This document shows, one piece after another, positions 22,174 to 32,555 of a DNA stretch of 64,000 nt. Within the stretch, counting starts at the first letter, position 1; the number at the start of each line of letters is the position of its first letter. The position numbers and the translations under genes are program-made. The stretch covers positions 398,969,002-399,033,001 of the forward strand of contig CM048750.1 of the NCBI GenBank assembly GCA_026315105.1, written 5' to 3'. Source of the stretch: Locusta migratoria. Taxonomy: Eukaryota; Arthropoda; Insecta; Orthoptera; Acrididae. The notes under the pieces were generated by a model. It did no database searches, was not told the DNA's origin, and saw nothing but the letters and a program-made list of their open reading frames with translations.

Positions 22174-22640
22174 CTTGATGAAATTTTGCACACTTGACCT
22201 TCAAAGCAAGAGGAAAGTCACTGTCTACATCAAATTTCATTCGGTGCATGGCAGGGGGTACTTTACATCCTGACTTCGACAAAAACCACAATTTGGCTAT
22301 GATCTTGATGAAATTTTGCACACTTGATCTTTAAAACAAGACGAAGGTAATTGTGTACAATAAATTTCGTAGGTGCATGGAGGAGGGTACTTTACCTACT
22401 AACTTCGACAAATTCCGTTTGTATTCGAATTTTAATAATATATATTTCACTCTTCACCTTCAAAGAAAGAGAATGGTCACCGTCTACATCTACTTTAGTT
22501 CGACGCATGACAGAAGGTATTCCAGACTTTGAAGCCAATATAGAGTTTTATTCCGATCTTGATGAAATTTTGCACACTTGACTTTCAAAACAATTGGCAG
22601 TTCACTGTTCATCTAAGATTTTTTATGGTACATGGCGGAG
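22174..22640 (+). repeat. ~130-bp tandem repeat, about four copies
   Basis: The marker 'cttgatgaaattttgcacac' starts at 22174, 22304 and 22558, with a diverged copy near 22434. Each unit continues with 'ttcaaagcaagag'-like text, 'gtctacatcaaatttc' and 'ggtgcatggcggagggta'-like text. The last module resembles LINE 3' end wording at 57190, possibly by chance. Confidence 0.75.
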
Positions 22641-22698
22641 GGATGGAATAAATCTCCACAATGTTTCACCGATAACCACAGAAATATCTGTGACAAGA

Positions 22699-22903
22699 TT
22701 TCAAATGTTTGTAAATCTATCGAATCAAACTGCGTGGTCATCAGTCCGTAGCTTACAAACTACTTAAACTAAGGTAAACTAACCGAATGACAACACCCAC
22801 ACACACACACCAATGCTCCAGGGAGGACTCAAACCTCCGATGGCGAGCAACCGCGAGCTACGCAGCGAGGTGCCTTAGACCGCTCGGCTACTCCACCGCG
22901 GCA
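22699..22903 (-). mobile_element. tRNA-derived SINE, 205 bp
   Basis: Read on the minus strand from 22903, it opens with a tRNA-like head: A box 'tagccgagcgg', then 'ctaaggcacctcgctgcg', and B box 'ggtttgagtcc'. A GTGTGT run and an unrelated tail containing 'gatgaccacgc' follow. Target duplications 'tgacaaga' lie at 22691-22698 and 22904-22911. The RNA polymerase III promoter boxes are nearly intact. It is nested within the hAT-like element. It is not a functional tRNA, because the stems do not close into a cloverleaf with CCA-ready ends. Confidence 0.85.
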
Positions 22904-23329
22904 TGACAAGAGTGAATAATTGTGAAACTTGAGATGAATGTTTTCATATACTGTTGACGAATACAGACACACTGAAGAAAATTTACAGCACTGATAAACG
23001 TTTTGTGTCTTCTCGTACTTCAAATTAGATGGAACTAATAAAAATATTTTTATAAGAAATATTTTTTTACAAAATTCTTTAATGAGGCTTTTTTTACCAT
23101 ACCTAAAGTTTTAGTGATCTTCAAATTTGGATCTAGCAAATATGCTCAAAGTTAACATACTTAACTTTGTTCTGCAAGAACCTTAGATATGTATGAACAA
23201 GAAGCCGCAAACCGCACGTTTCTACCTGTTCCCACTTCGGAGATACAGTATGCGCGATTAAACTTGTAGAGATTATTTTGGAACACCCTATAGTTTCCAC
23301 GCTTCTTTATTGAGACAGTAAAAAACCGA

Positions 23330-23490
23330 CAACAATCGGCAATGGCACTCACCACGCCGCCGACCCGCCCGCCAGACACTTGTGTGGAGTTTGGCGCGCA
23401 CCTTCTGGCGCTGTCAGCAGTGAAAATGCAAGCGAGGCAGCACCCCCTCTCGTGTCCCCGCTCCCCGCGGTACTTTGTGGTCATCGGCCA
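23330..23490. other. GC-rich patch inside the hAT-like element
   Basis: This stretch is markedly GC-richer than its surroundings ('cgccgacccgcccgcc', 'gtccccgctccccgc'). It has open frames on both strands but no recognised domain. It may be a captured fragment or a further inserted repeat. Confidence 0.35.
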
Positions 23491-23780
23491 CTTATCTTCT
23501 ACAGATTGTGGGTGTCTCCGAAAGTAAATTGATCGGGCCCAGATGATCGGCATTTTTGAAGTCTGGAATGGGCAATTAAAGTGATCGCAGACCTGCTCCA
23601 GCGATATGACAAAACTTACTGCCTGTTTTCACTTGAAAAGAAAGTATGAGTAATTCAGTCAATGTACAAAACTGCAAAAGTTTCGCATGTTTTCATTCAC
23701 TTGTTCCCACAAACTACTTTCATTCGAAAAAAATAAACAAATATTAATCCAATATAGTAAAACTACGACCGACGCTGTTT

Positions 23781-23922
23781 CATTCGGTTGCTCCCACTGA
23801 CTGGTTTAACTCAAAAGGACTAATGAAGAGGCCAACATACTGTGTCAATTTTTTCATTCGGTTGGTCCCATTGACTGATTTAACTCAAGAGGAAAGGAAT
23901 GAGCGGTCCAACCGATTGTGTC

Positions 23923-23979
<57 letters not shown>

Positions 23980-24250
23980 TTGCTCCTACCGACTGATTTA
24001 ACTCAAAAGAAGGAATGAGTAGGCCAACCGACTGTGTCGATTTTTTCATTCGGTTGATCCCTCCAACTGGTTTCACTTAAAAGAACGAATGAATAGTCCA
24101 ACCGACTGAATCGGTTGTTTCATTCGGTTCGTCCCACCGACTGGTTTCACTCAGAAGAATGAATGAATAATTCAACCGATGCAAGAAACTACAACCGAAT
24201 GATCGATTTTTTCCCAACAATCGAATGAATCGATTGTTTTCATTCAATTG
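23781..24250. repeat. right subterminal array of the hAT-like element
   Basis: The marker 'cattcggttg' occurs at 23781, 23855 and 24047, a variant 'cattcggttc' at 24121, and a unit broken by a 54-base T run (23925-23978) sits between. The period is about 74 bp. Each unit reads 'tcccaccgactggttt', then 'actcaaaag', then 'gaatgaatag', then 'ccaaccgactg'. The motif is the reverse complement of that in the left array. Confidence 0.78.
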
Positions 24251-24389
24251 TTCCCATCACTACTTGTGCATATCTGCACATATTTAGTTATCCATTTCAT
24301 TTCACAACCATCTTAACACCTTCTTTTGTCCATTTTCTTAGGATTTCTGACTTCCCTAACTACAAAAATTCCCCTCTCTATATCCCATC

Positions 24390-25240
24390 CCTTCTTTTGC
24401 ATTTATCCACAACACTACTTGTCCACCCAAACCTCATACAACAAAAACACATCTCCATGACAGAGGCATCCCTGAACCACCTCTACTTCCTCTGCAAGAT
24501 ACTGTTACTTTGCAGTCCCTGCTACATATATCCAATCTGTGCCATAAGAATCATATTTCCAGGTGTAAGACATTTCCAATCAATCCACCCAGCACTTTGG
24601 ATTCTAATCCTGTCATGGTTTTATTCTACGCAATCAGAGGCCAGGCCACCTGTGAAAGTAACTGTGTAATTTAGCAGCCCTGCTGCATTCACTTCTCAGA
24701 ACCACATGTTCATTGGAAAGAGAGGCCACTGCCAAAGTTTTGCCAAGAAAAATGTGGTCTACTTTGTAACATGGCACTCAACTGCAGAGAACACACTTGA
24801 TTTCAATTGCTTCTTCTTAACCCTGGTCATCTGGATGTTCCCCTGCACTACCAGCTTTTTTGAATACTTCTGATGGAAGTAATACTTAAACCATACTCTG
24901 TGGTCCGAAAAGTATCTCATTTTGAACCTTTGGTAACATGCTTTTTTACAGTCCCTTCTTCCAGCAGTCCCCTCACTTTCTTTCCTGTCACCTGTTATTT
25001 CATGTACATTCACCCTCTGTTCCATTATTTTTTCCTACTCTGCTTCTCTCCTGCTCTGCACACCCTCACCCATCCTCTCACTTTCATTTCTCACAGTCTT
25101 TCAAAGCTGCTCTCACAGTTTGAAAAACCATCTTTTTTCTGCACACTCCACCCAGCAATGATGAAGTTTGTTGGTTTACCCTTGCCCTGCATCCACCCTT
25201 TCGTTTTCTTCTTTCCAGATTGCACTACCATTTAATTTAA
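24390..25240 (+). pseudogene. Penelope-like element, GIY-YIG region and 3' part
   Basis: The translation near 24640-24690 reads GQATCESNCVI, a stop, then QPCCIH, matching the cysteine-containing entry to the GIY-YIG endonuclease of insect Penelope-like elements. Further on (about 24790-24900), LDFNCFFLTLVIWMF then PCTTSFFEYF matches the end of that domain. The GIY-YIG strand itself is deleted. A pyrimidine-rich 3' untranslated region (24950-25240) and terminal arms (25320-25930) follow, giving the expected order. Stops and shifts make it inactive. Confidence 0.65.
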
Positions 25241-25319
25241 TATTGGGCTACTGCAGCAAGAGATAATAGATTGTGTGCTTTAGTCCATATGATTGTATGC
25301 ATGTGTATGAGTGTTCTAA

Positions 25320-25930
25320 TAATGGAAGTCAAGGTTAGAATTAAACAATATAATAAGCACAGTTTACTCTTACTGCAAAGATGTGATGATGAGCTGCGAC
25401 AGGCACATAACAAAGGCACAAACATACAACATTTAAGATATTGGCCATGGCCTTCACACGTTTGCTTTGCTTTGTTTTGCTTTCTTCCCCTCACCCACCT
25501 CCCCACTCCATTCCTAGCTGCATCTCTTTTCTTCCATTTAATATGTGCATGCTCTGTAAGGCCATGCTGTATTTATATCCACCAACATGACACAACCTTC
25601 CTACCTCTCCTCCCCTCACCTCCCTTATTCTCACACCACAATGTGTGATTTGGAGTGCAGCAGTCAGAGATGTCAGTTGTGTGACTGTGTTGTGTGCCTG
25701 TGTGATGTTTGAATGTTCTGTTTTCTGAAGATGGCCATGGCTGATAGCTTAAGTGTTGTATGTGTGTGTCTTTTGTGTGCCTGTCACAGCTCGTCGTCAC
25801 GTATTTGCGATTAGTTATAAACTGTCCTTATTATATTGTACAAGTGTTCTTTTCCTGATGAAAACTTTCTTCAGAAGCTAAGTCTTTACAGTGAGTTGCA
25901 ATCTATCCTTTTCATAATATTGTTGAATTA
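25320..25930. repeat. Penelope terminal arms, inverted pair
   Basis: The left arm (25320-25455: 'gctgcgacaggcacat', 'ggccatggccttc') and right arm (25725-25845: 'gaagatggccatggc', 'gtgcctgtcacagc') are reverse complements. A further end module at 25855-25925 ('aagtctttacagtgagttgc', 'ccttttcataatattgtt') is the reverse complement of 14470-14520. These arms follow the Penelope 3' region, and the same modules occur at 2775 and 4648. Confidence 0.65.
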
Positions 25931-26045
25931 TTACAAAGATAATCCACGAATGATTATATCATGTTATCACAATACTTGAATAATGCAAGAGAAATCCCTT
26001 CAATGCCAGATAGTAACAATTCAATTGTGCAGTTAACCAGTGTCT

Positions 26046-26105
<60 letters not shown>

Positions 26106-28050
26106 CTGTTGGAATAAATTTAATTTTTGTGCATTTGGTGGTTGATTTGTGAATAATATTTTCTGTTATTATTTAGGACAGAATTGATTAAAATGCTACA
26201 GCTGATATTTCATTGTCTCTATTACCATATGTTTTTATTTTTTCATAGATGATTTTCGCTTCACAGTGGAAGAAATCAGTATGTCTATTAATTTGTTGAT
26301 GTTGTCTCATGGGTATTGGTCTTGGCTGTGTATATAGGTTTGGTGCAGCTAAGGTTTCTGGATTGTGTGCTGTTGAAAATCCCTTATTTTCTTACAATAA
26401 AAGATTCAACCAGATACCATACAGCATGATACTGTCTTGTCTAATGCAAATCCAACCTGAGTGCTCAGATCATCAGGCACATACAAATCTCTGTTTCAAA
26501 GATTACTTTTGCAACAATAAGGTTATGAAGTGAAACAGTATTTAACTGTCAGTTTCAATAGTAACATTTATCAGAGTTGATTAAGCTTAATCAGGTATAT
26601 GAGACACTGCAGAGTTAAATTTTATTTCTAGAAATTCCTTTGAAATGAAAACAGATCATATTTCTTCCTGTCAAAAACTGTCTTTGCTGAGCCATACAGT
26701 AGTAGAAACTATCACCCTATCACCTACGAGAGCTTGATGGGCTACTTCTTCAGACAATATGGAGTTCACCACTTGATTAGTGGTTTATTAGGTGACTTTA
26801 GGTAGATTAAAACTTTCTTTGTTGTGGTACTTGGAGAGAACAGTTGATAAGCTGACACTATGGGCATCTTTTATCCATGAAAAGATATTCAGTACATTTG
26901 TTACAAGACCAGTGAATTTTGGACATCCTGGAAGAATGGGATGTAGGAAAATATCCTGGTTTTATCAGGAATTGCATCTGGAACCTCGACCCATTACTCT
27001 CGTATGGCCATTTTAAATGTAGTAATTAAAATGGAGGAAGAATATTTGGAAGGTATCACCCAGCCATATTAAGAAGACAAAGAATTGGAAATTAGTGAAA
27101 TAAATTTGCATTGTATTGCTGCCTAGAAAAAACATTTCACTAAGCAGAATCGTTTCTTACCTATTGGGATTACAGGAGAACCCAGCTGTGACTGAAAGCA
27201 CTAATTCTCTCAGTATGACAGAAGATATTGTCTCATACTGAGACAATGAAATGTAATGGGAATGCTCTGACAAAAGAGTAAATAATGACAGAAACACCAT
27301 AAAGGAAACTAGCAGTGAATCATTGTAGTTGCCTTTATCACAACTTTCAGTTTATCTACTTTGCAACAGTATATGATGGCAGCCATCCTTTTCTAATTGT
27401 ACAGATATGTATGGCTATATGACTATATATTTGTAGGTGACAAAAAGGTGGCATATTGCAAATGGAGCAAGCCCCTTAGATTAAAAGTCATAGGTATACA
27501 TATGCTCTCTGCAGCCCTCGCACACATTCTTTAGTGAGGAAGTGCGTGATGAGTTGCTTTATTGTCACTGTGGCTTGGTCAATGTACCTAGCAAATAGAG
27601 CAGGACGCTGAAAGAAGTTGTTAAAATGAGTGCTCCTTACTTGATGCCATTGAATCAACTGTCTTTATTTGAAGATTATGACAGCTTCAAGAAATTGATA
27701 TATCACATTGCACATGCAGTGCAGCATACCATTAATGCTTTCATCCCACAATATTAAGGCAAACTATAATCACAGCTCATTTCCAATTAAAGTGATGAGT
27801 GGTGCTAAGCAATCATTAACTGACATGCAGCTCTGAGAACAGAGCTTTCTCTAATGCAAAGTTCATGTTTTGCAAAATTTATTTAAGAGCCTTGGATCTT
27901 CCTGGACTAAATCAACTACTTCTCTACTTCAGCGTAATTATAAGCTACCTAAAGGACTCTTGAAAAACACATACATCACTTATAGTATTTATTTGAATAC
28001 AGGAGATATTGTGCCAACTATGGTGGTAGATATTTTCCAAGACTGCAACC
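25931..28050. other. intronic DNA, nothing firmly recognised
   Basis: Apart from the TA tract, a few open frames of 60-85 residues occur without family motifs. Confidence 0.35.
26049..26102 (+). repeat. TA microsatellite
   Basis: An uninterrupted alternating TA tract of 54 bases. Confidence 0.97.
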
Positions 28051-28059
28051 ACTGTAAGC

Positions 28060-28150
28060 CTAGATGGAGATTCCCACTGTCCAACGAAGGAGAGACGTGT
28101 GTTGGACATTGTAACCAACAATAAAATTATACTGGTTTCTCTAACTGCCC
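28060..28150 (+). pseudogene. LINE endonuclease fragment
   Basis: In two frames two bases apart, the sequence reads QRRRD and then VLDIVTNNKIIL, the conserved RR..VLDLVLTN block of jockey/CR1 LINE endonucleases. It is a small decayed remnant. Confidence 0.4.
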
Positions 28151-28299
28151 TTTCTTCTCATGGGAGCTAGAGTTTACTCTGTCTAAAGCTTCTGACACAA
28201 CAAACAACTATGAAGGATTAAAACTTTGAATAAAATACAACAAATAGGACAATTTCTCTTCATCCCCTTCCCCCTCAGACTAGATAGGTAAAGCAGTTA

Positions 28300-28605
28300 A
28301 TAATCTGAAGATTGGTTTGAACACAACAGTGCTTTGCTAGGCATGTTCCTATTTGGAGGTGGTATGCCATTGCCTTCCTCCGACCTTCGAACTGACTAAC
28401 CCAGCCTGTTATAGGGGGACCTACAGTTTAACTTGGGTTCCGAACCACAGTGCTACTTAGTATTTTTCACATGAGCAATACTGCCAGAGGTGAAAGAAGT
28501 GGAAAGTGACAGATAAAAATCCTGGGACCTGGTGGGGACTGAACCCACAACCTTTGGATTTGTAGTCTGGCACTCTACCACTGTGCAACTGAGGTGCACT
28601 CTAGG
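28300..28605 (-). mobile_element. second tRNA-derived SINE, about 300 bp
   Basis: Read from 28605 on the minus strand it begins 'gtgcacctcagttgcacagt', with an A-box-like start 'ggtagagtgcc' and a B box 'gggttcagtcc', then a tRNA-unrelated body ending near 'gaacatgcctagcaaagc'. This differs from the SINE at 22699-22903. Exact ends and target duplication were not fixed. Confidence 0.6.
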
Positions 28606-29030
28606 AAATGGCTGAAAATGTCCAAGGAGTCACTTTAAACTCTTTGTAGAAATGATCTTGGATAATCTGTCATATTATCTTCATCATACATTCATGCTCT
28701 GTTGATCACATCAAGAAAGAACCTTCAGAGGCCTGCAACAAGTCAAGGTATACAGCACTGCAAGAAAGGGACATCACAGAATCTTAATTTGCCTACTGTA
28801 AAAAAATAAAACTATCACCATACTGCTTAATGCTGATCACGCATGTGCCATCTAAATTTAATCAAGTTAATTAGTAAGAAAGCTCTTACATTGTAAAAAG
28901 CTGCTGCTTCCCCAGGCATATTATATAGCTGTTATGTAGCTGCTATTAGTTGCTTAATTTTACTTGATTGTGACGGTATTTTTCAAAGAAAATATTCTTA
29001 CATCTATAAATAATGAGTCATAATACATTT

Positions 29031-29300
29031 CTAATTGTTGTACAGCATTATAACAAATACTGCTACTTGTAGGGAAGTTAATGGGGCATTTCTATCCGAA
29101 TCTAGATATTCAGATAATTTGTAAAAATTGTGGCTGTTGAAGTATATTTTGAAATTACTTTCTAATTGGTTGGTATTACCAATTTGTTGTTTTAAGTTAG
29201 GATAGACCTTGTTGAATATTTTTGCACCAGAGAACATAACTGCATACTGAATGTTGACAAGAATGTGAAAATTATTTTTCTGTTTGTATTGTATCTGTCC
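29031..29300 (-). pseudogene. jockey/CR1 LINE C-terminal relic, minus strand
   Basis: The minus-strand frame reads FSGAKIFNKVYPNLKQQIG, then NFKIYFNSHNFYKLSEYL, the last block of jockey/CR1-group LINE proteins. On the far side of the plus-strand LINE, the minus strand at about 32615-32540 reads CLLNKVKILILTSLYAY, which resembles the segment a little upstream in such proteins, so the plus-strand LINE may have landed inside this relic. Confidence 0.55.
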
Positions 29301-32300
29301 ATGACACTGTTCAGTCACAGATGATGTCAATAACAAAAGCCATCAAATAGGTGACAGTGTATTAGGGGGTGGGGGTTTCACTCATGGAAAAATTCCTGTA
29401 GTAGTTGGTGCTAGGGCTGCACCTTTTTTTAGACTGAAGACAGCTGATAGGTATTCCTGCTTAAAGGAAGTCCCTCTAAGAATTGAACCACCTTTGACAA
29501 AGTCTAAGAATATAAGTAATAAGGGAATTACTGTTTTTCATCAAAATATACAGGGTATCAGAGATAAAGTTAATGAAATGCTTATTGATACTGATTCTGA
29601 CATTATTGGAATTTCAGAGCACTTTTTAAGTGGTGTGACAATTAAGAGACTTCCTTTGCCAGGATACAGGTTAGCTGCCTTCTACTCTAGGAGTTCCTTG
29701 CAGTGTGGGGGAGTTGCCATGTATGTAAAAAACGATTTTTCATCGGAGTCAATCGATTTTTCTAAACACTGCACAGAACAGATATTTGAATGTTGTGCAG
29801 GAGTTGTTAATGTTAATGGAACTAAACTAGTAATAGTTGTTATTTATAGATCCCCTGACTCAGATTTTAAAATGTTTCTGCCCAAGCTGGAATTGGTTCT
29901 GGGTTCACTGTATAGGAAGTATAAAAATTTAATTGTGTGTGGAGATTTCAACATTAATTGTGTAGGTGATAGCTCAAGGAAAAGTCAGCTGTTAGATCTA
30001 TTTAATTCCTATAACATGATGCAAACAGTATTTTTTCCAACGAGAGTGCAAGGAAATAGCAGTTCTACCATTGACAATATTTTTGTTCATTCTTCATTAT
30101 TAGAGGGGCACTCTGTCAGCAGAATAGTAAATGGCCTATCAGACCACGATGCCCAACTTTTAATTCTAAAAAGTATTTGTTCTCAAACAAATGTTAAACA
30201 TAAATATCAACTACACAGAAAAGTTAATCCAGTTGCAATTGAGACCTTTTTAAGCCTAATTAAGGAACAAGAATGGCAGGATGTTTATAGTGCTGATAAT
30301 GCAGATGATAAATATAATGCTTTTCTGAACACATTTATTATGCTGTTTGAAAGTTGCTTTCCGCTAGAACGCTCAAAACAGGGTACTTTCAGTAACAGAC
30401 AGCCAGGGTGGATGACAAAGGGGATAAGAGTATCATGTAGAACTAAGCGGGAGTTGTATCAAAATGTTAGAAGCAGTCAGAATGAAGATGCAGTAGCTCA
30501 TTACAAACAGTACTGTAAGGTTCTGAAAAACGTCATTAAGAATGCAAAAAGTATGTGGTACGCAAAAAGAATAGCAAACTCTCGGGATAAAATTAAAACT
30601 ATCTGGTCAGTCGTGAAGGAAGTGTCTGGTCAGGAGCAGCAGGTAGAAGATATAACGTCAGTGCGTAGTAGGAATGTTTCTGTTACTGACAAGTTAGATA
30701 TATGTGCAATATTCAATAATCACTTTCTGAATATAGTAGAGGAACTAAACAAAACTCTAGTTTCTACAGGTAATCATATAACGTTTTTAGAAAAAGTGTT
30801 TCCGAGGCTGTTACCTGAAATGATCCTTCATGATACTTCCATAGGTGAGATTGAGTCAATAATTAAATCACTAAAGACTAAGGACTCTTGTGGATATGAT
30901 GGGGTATCTAGCAGAATTCTAAAGTACTGTTCTCCATATGTTAGCCCAGTACTAAGCCATATTTGTAATTTTTCCTTTCAGAATGGTCAGTTTCCTAACA
31001 GATTAAAGTACTCAGTAGTGAAACCGCTTTATAAAAAAGGAGAAAGGGATAATGTAGACAACTATAGACCTATTTCTATGCCATCGGTTTTTTCCAAAGT
31101 TATTGAAAGGGCTGTATATTCAAGATTAATTGATCATTTCAGTTCACATAATTTCCTGTCAAACGTACAGTTTGGTTTTAGAAGTGGTTTAACGACCGAA
31201 AACGCTATATTTTCGTTTCTGTCTGAGGCACTTGATGGGTTAAATAAGAGGCTACGGACATTAGGTGTCTTCTTTGATTTAACAAAAGCGTTTGATTGTG
31301 TTGATCACAAAATATTGTTGCAGAAGTTGGAACATTATGGAATACGGGGAGTAGCCCACAACTGGTTCACCTCTTACTTTAATAATAGACAACAGAAGGT
31401 AATTCTCCGCAGTGTAGGAAATGGCTATGACGTGCAATCCCAATGGGGCACAATTAAGTATGGGGTGCCCCAGGGGTCTGTTTTGGGACCATTGCTGTTT
31501 CTTATTTATATAAATGATATGCCTTCGAGTATAACAGGTGATTGTAAAATATTTTTGTTTGCTGATGATACCAGCTTGGTAGTGAAGGATGTTGCTCGTA
31601 ATATTGACACAGTATCAAATAATGCAGTTCAAGAGATAAGTTCATGGCTAATAGAAAACAAGTTGATGTTAAATCACAGTAAAACTCAGTTTTTACAATT
31701 TCTAACACATAATTTGACGAAATCTGACATTATGATTACACATAATGGGCATGTGATAAGTGAGACTGAACAGTTCAAATTTCTAGGTGTTCATATAGAC
31801 AGTAATCTGTCATGGAAAGCCCATGTTCAGGATCTTGTTCCAAAACTAAATTCTGCTATATTTACCATTAGAACAATATCTGAGATAAGTGATTTTTCAA
31901 CACGAAAAGTAGTCTATTTCGCTTACTTTCACTCACTTATGACGTACGGCATTGTTTTTTGGGGTAACTCGCCTGATGCAAAAAGGATATTTCTGGCTCA
32001 AAAATGGGCGGTTCGAGCAATATCTGGTGTAAGTTCGCGAACGTCATGTCGACCCCTTTTCAGTAGTCTGGAAATTTTGACTCTGGCGTCACAATACGTT
32101 TTTTCTTTAATGTCGTTTGTTGTTAATAATATCAGCTTATTCCCACGAGTTAGTAGCTTTCACTCGGTGAATACTAGACAGATGTCTAATCTACATTTGC
32201 ACCACACCACCTTAACACTTGTGCAGAAAGGGGTGCAGTATTCTGCGGCATCCATTTTCAATAAGCTGCCACAAGAACTTAAGAATCTTAGCACTAATCC

Positions 32301-32555
32301 ACATGCTTTCAAATCTAAATTGAAGAGTTACCTCGTGGCTCACTCCCTTTATTCTGTCGAGGAACTCCTAGAAAAGTTAAACAATTAAGCTAATTCATTT
32401 TTTCTTTATTGATTCTTTTCACTTTGTCTTAAAATTTTTCTATTACCATTCTTGTGTAACAATGTATTGACTTGTTCCATGACCATGGAGTCTTACTCCT
32501 GAAGTGGGTCCTATGGAACAGAAAAAACAAATAAAAAAAATAAAAAATAAAGTAA
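29300..32555 (+). mobile_element. jockey/CR1-group LINE with intact ORF2
   Basis: The element comprises an uninterrupted endonuclease-RT frame and a 3' UTR (32389-about 32520) with an A-rich 'aaataaaaaaaataaaaaat' tail. No ORF1 precedes it; upstream of 29300 lies an older minus-strand LINE relic, so this copy is probably 5'-truncated. A 5'-truncated sister copy lies at 53056-53595. The intact frame suggests a recent insertion, or a source copy for the family if ORF1 was supplied elsewhere. Confidence 0.85.
29305..32388 (+). CDS. LINE endonuclease-reverse transcriptase, intact frame
   Basis: The frame is open from 29305 (after a stop at 29302) to TAA at 32386-32388, 1027 codons. No ATG occurs before 29578, so the native start probably lay upstream and was lost. 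Endonuclease: FHQNIQGIRDK (catalytic Asn), IGISEHFL (Glu), VVIYRSPDSD, CGDFNINC, TIDNIFVH and LSDHDAQL. RT: YDGVSSRILKY, KPLYKKGERDNVDNYRPIS, FGFRSGLTTENAI, FFDLTKAFDCVDHK (motif A), YGVPQGSVLGPLLF (motif B) and FLFADDTSLVV with FADD at 31558-31569 (motif C). The C-terminal block has SIFNKLPQELKNLS. All catalytic residues recognised are present. It nicks genomic DNA and reverse-transcribes its own RNA. Confidence 0.88.
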   Translation, partial: HCSVTDDVNNKSHQIGDSVLGGGGFTHGKIPVVVGARAAPFFRLKTADRYSCLKEVPLRIEPPLTKSKNISNKGITVFHQNIQGIRDKVNEMLIDTDSDIIGISEHFLSGVTIKRLPLPGYRLAAFYSRSSLQCGGVAMYVKNDFSSESIDFSKHCTEQIFECCAGVVNVNGTKLVIVVIYRSPDSDFKMFLPKLELVLGSLYRKYKNLIVCGDFNINCVGDSSRKSQLLDLFNSYNMMQTVFFPTRVQGNSSSTIDNIFVHSSLLEGHSVSRIVNGLSDHDAQLLILKSICSQTNVKHKYQLHRKVNPVAIETFLSLIKEQEWQDVYSADNADDKYNAFLNTFIMLFESCFPLERSKQGTFSNRQPGWMTKGIRVSCRTKRELYQNVRSSQNEDAVAHYKQYCKVLKNVIKNAKSMWYAKRIANSRDKIKTIWSVVKEVSGQEQQVEDITSVRSRNVSVTDKLDICAIFNNHFLNIVEELNKTLVSTGNHITFLEKVFPRLLPEMILHDTSIGEIESIIKSLKTKDSCGYDGVSSRILKYCSPYVSPVLSHICNFSFQNGQFPNRLKYSVVKPLYKKGERDNVDNYRPISMPSVFSKVIERAVYSRLIDHFSSHNFLSNVQFGFRSGLTTENAIFSFLSEALDGLNKRLRTLGVFFDLTKAFDCVDHKILLQKLEHYGIRGVAHNWFTSYFNNRQQKVILRSVGNGYDVQSQWGTIKYGVPQGSVLGPLLFLIYINDMPSSITGDCKIFLFADDTSLVVKDVARNIDTVSNNAVQEISSWLIENKLMLNHSKTQFLQFLTHNLTKSDIMITHNGHVISETEQFKFLGVHIDSNLSWKAHVQDLVPKLNSAIFTIRTISEISDFSTRKVVYFAYFHSLMTYGIVFWGNSPDAKRIFLAQKWAVRAISGVSSRTSCRPLFSSLEILTLASQYVFSLMSFVVNNISLFPRVSSFHSVNTRQMSNLHLHHTTLTLVQKGVQYSAASIFNKLPQELKNLSTNPHAFKSKLKSYLVAHSLYSVEELLEKLNN

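Larger units (their letters stand above)
21648..24262. mobile_element. hAT-like non-autonomous element, 2.6 kb
   Basis: The termini are short imperfect inverted repeats: left 'tagtaatggaacaa', right read inward 'tagtgatgggaacaa'. Eight-base duplications flank them, CTTATGCA (21640-21647) and CTTGTGCA (24263-24270), with one mismatch. The TAG.GATGGG end and 8-bp duplication are typical of hAT transposons. Both ends carry long subterminal arrays rich in CCGAATGAAACAACCG-type motifs (left) and their reverse complement (right). No transposase is recognised inside; it holds a ~130-bp tandem repeat and an inserted SINE. Confidence 0.72.

Noticed and set aside
22820..22903. Possible tRNA gene on the minus strand
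   Set aside because: A and B boxes are present, but the stems do not pair into a cloverleaf. The sequence continues into a SINE body and is flanked by a target duplication, so it is a tRNA-derived SINE.
29040..32555. Firm call that the intact LINE is nested in the minus-strand LINE relic
   Set aside because: Pieces of a similar minus-strand LINE lie on both sides, but no target duplication could be identified, so the nesting is only suggested in the relic's entry.
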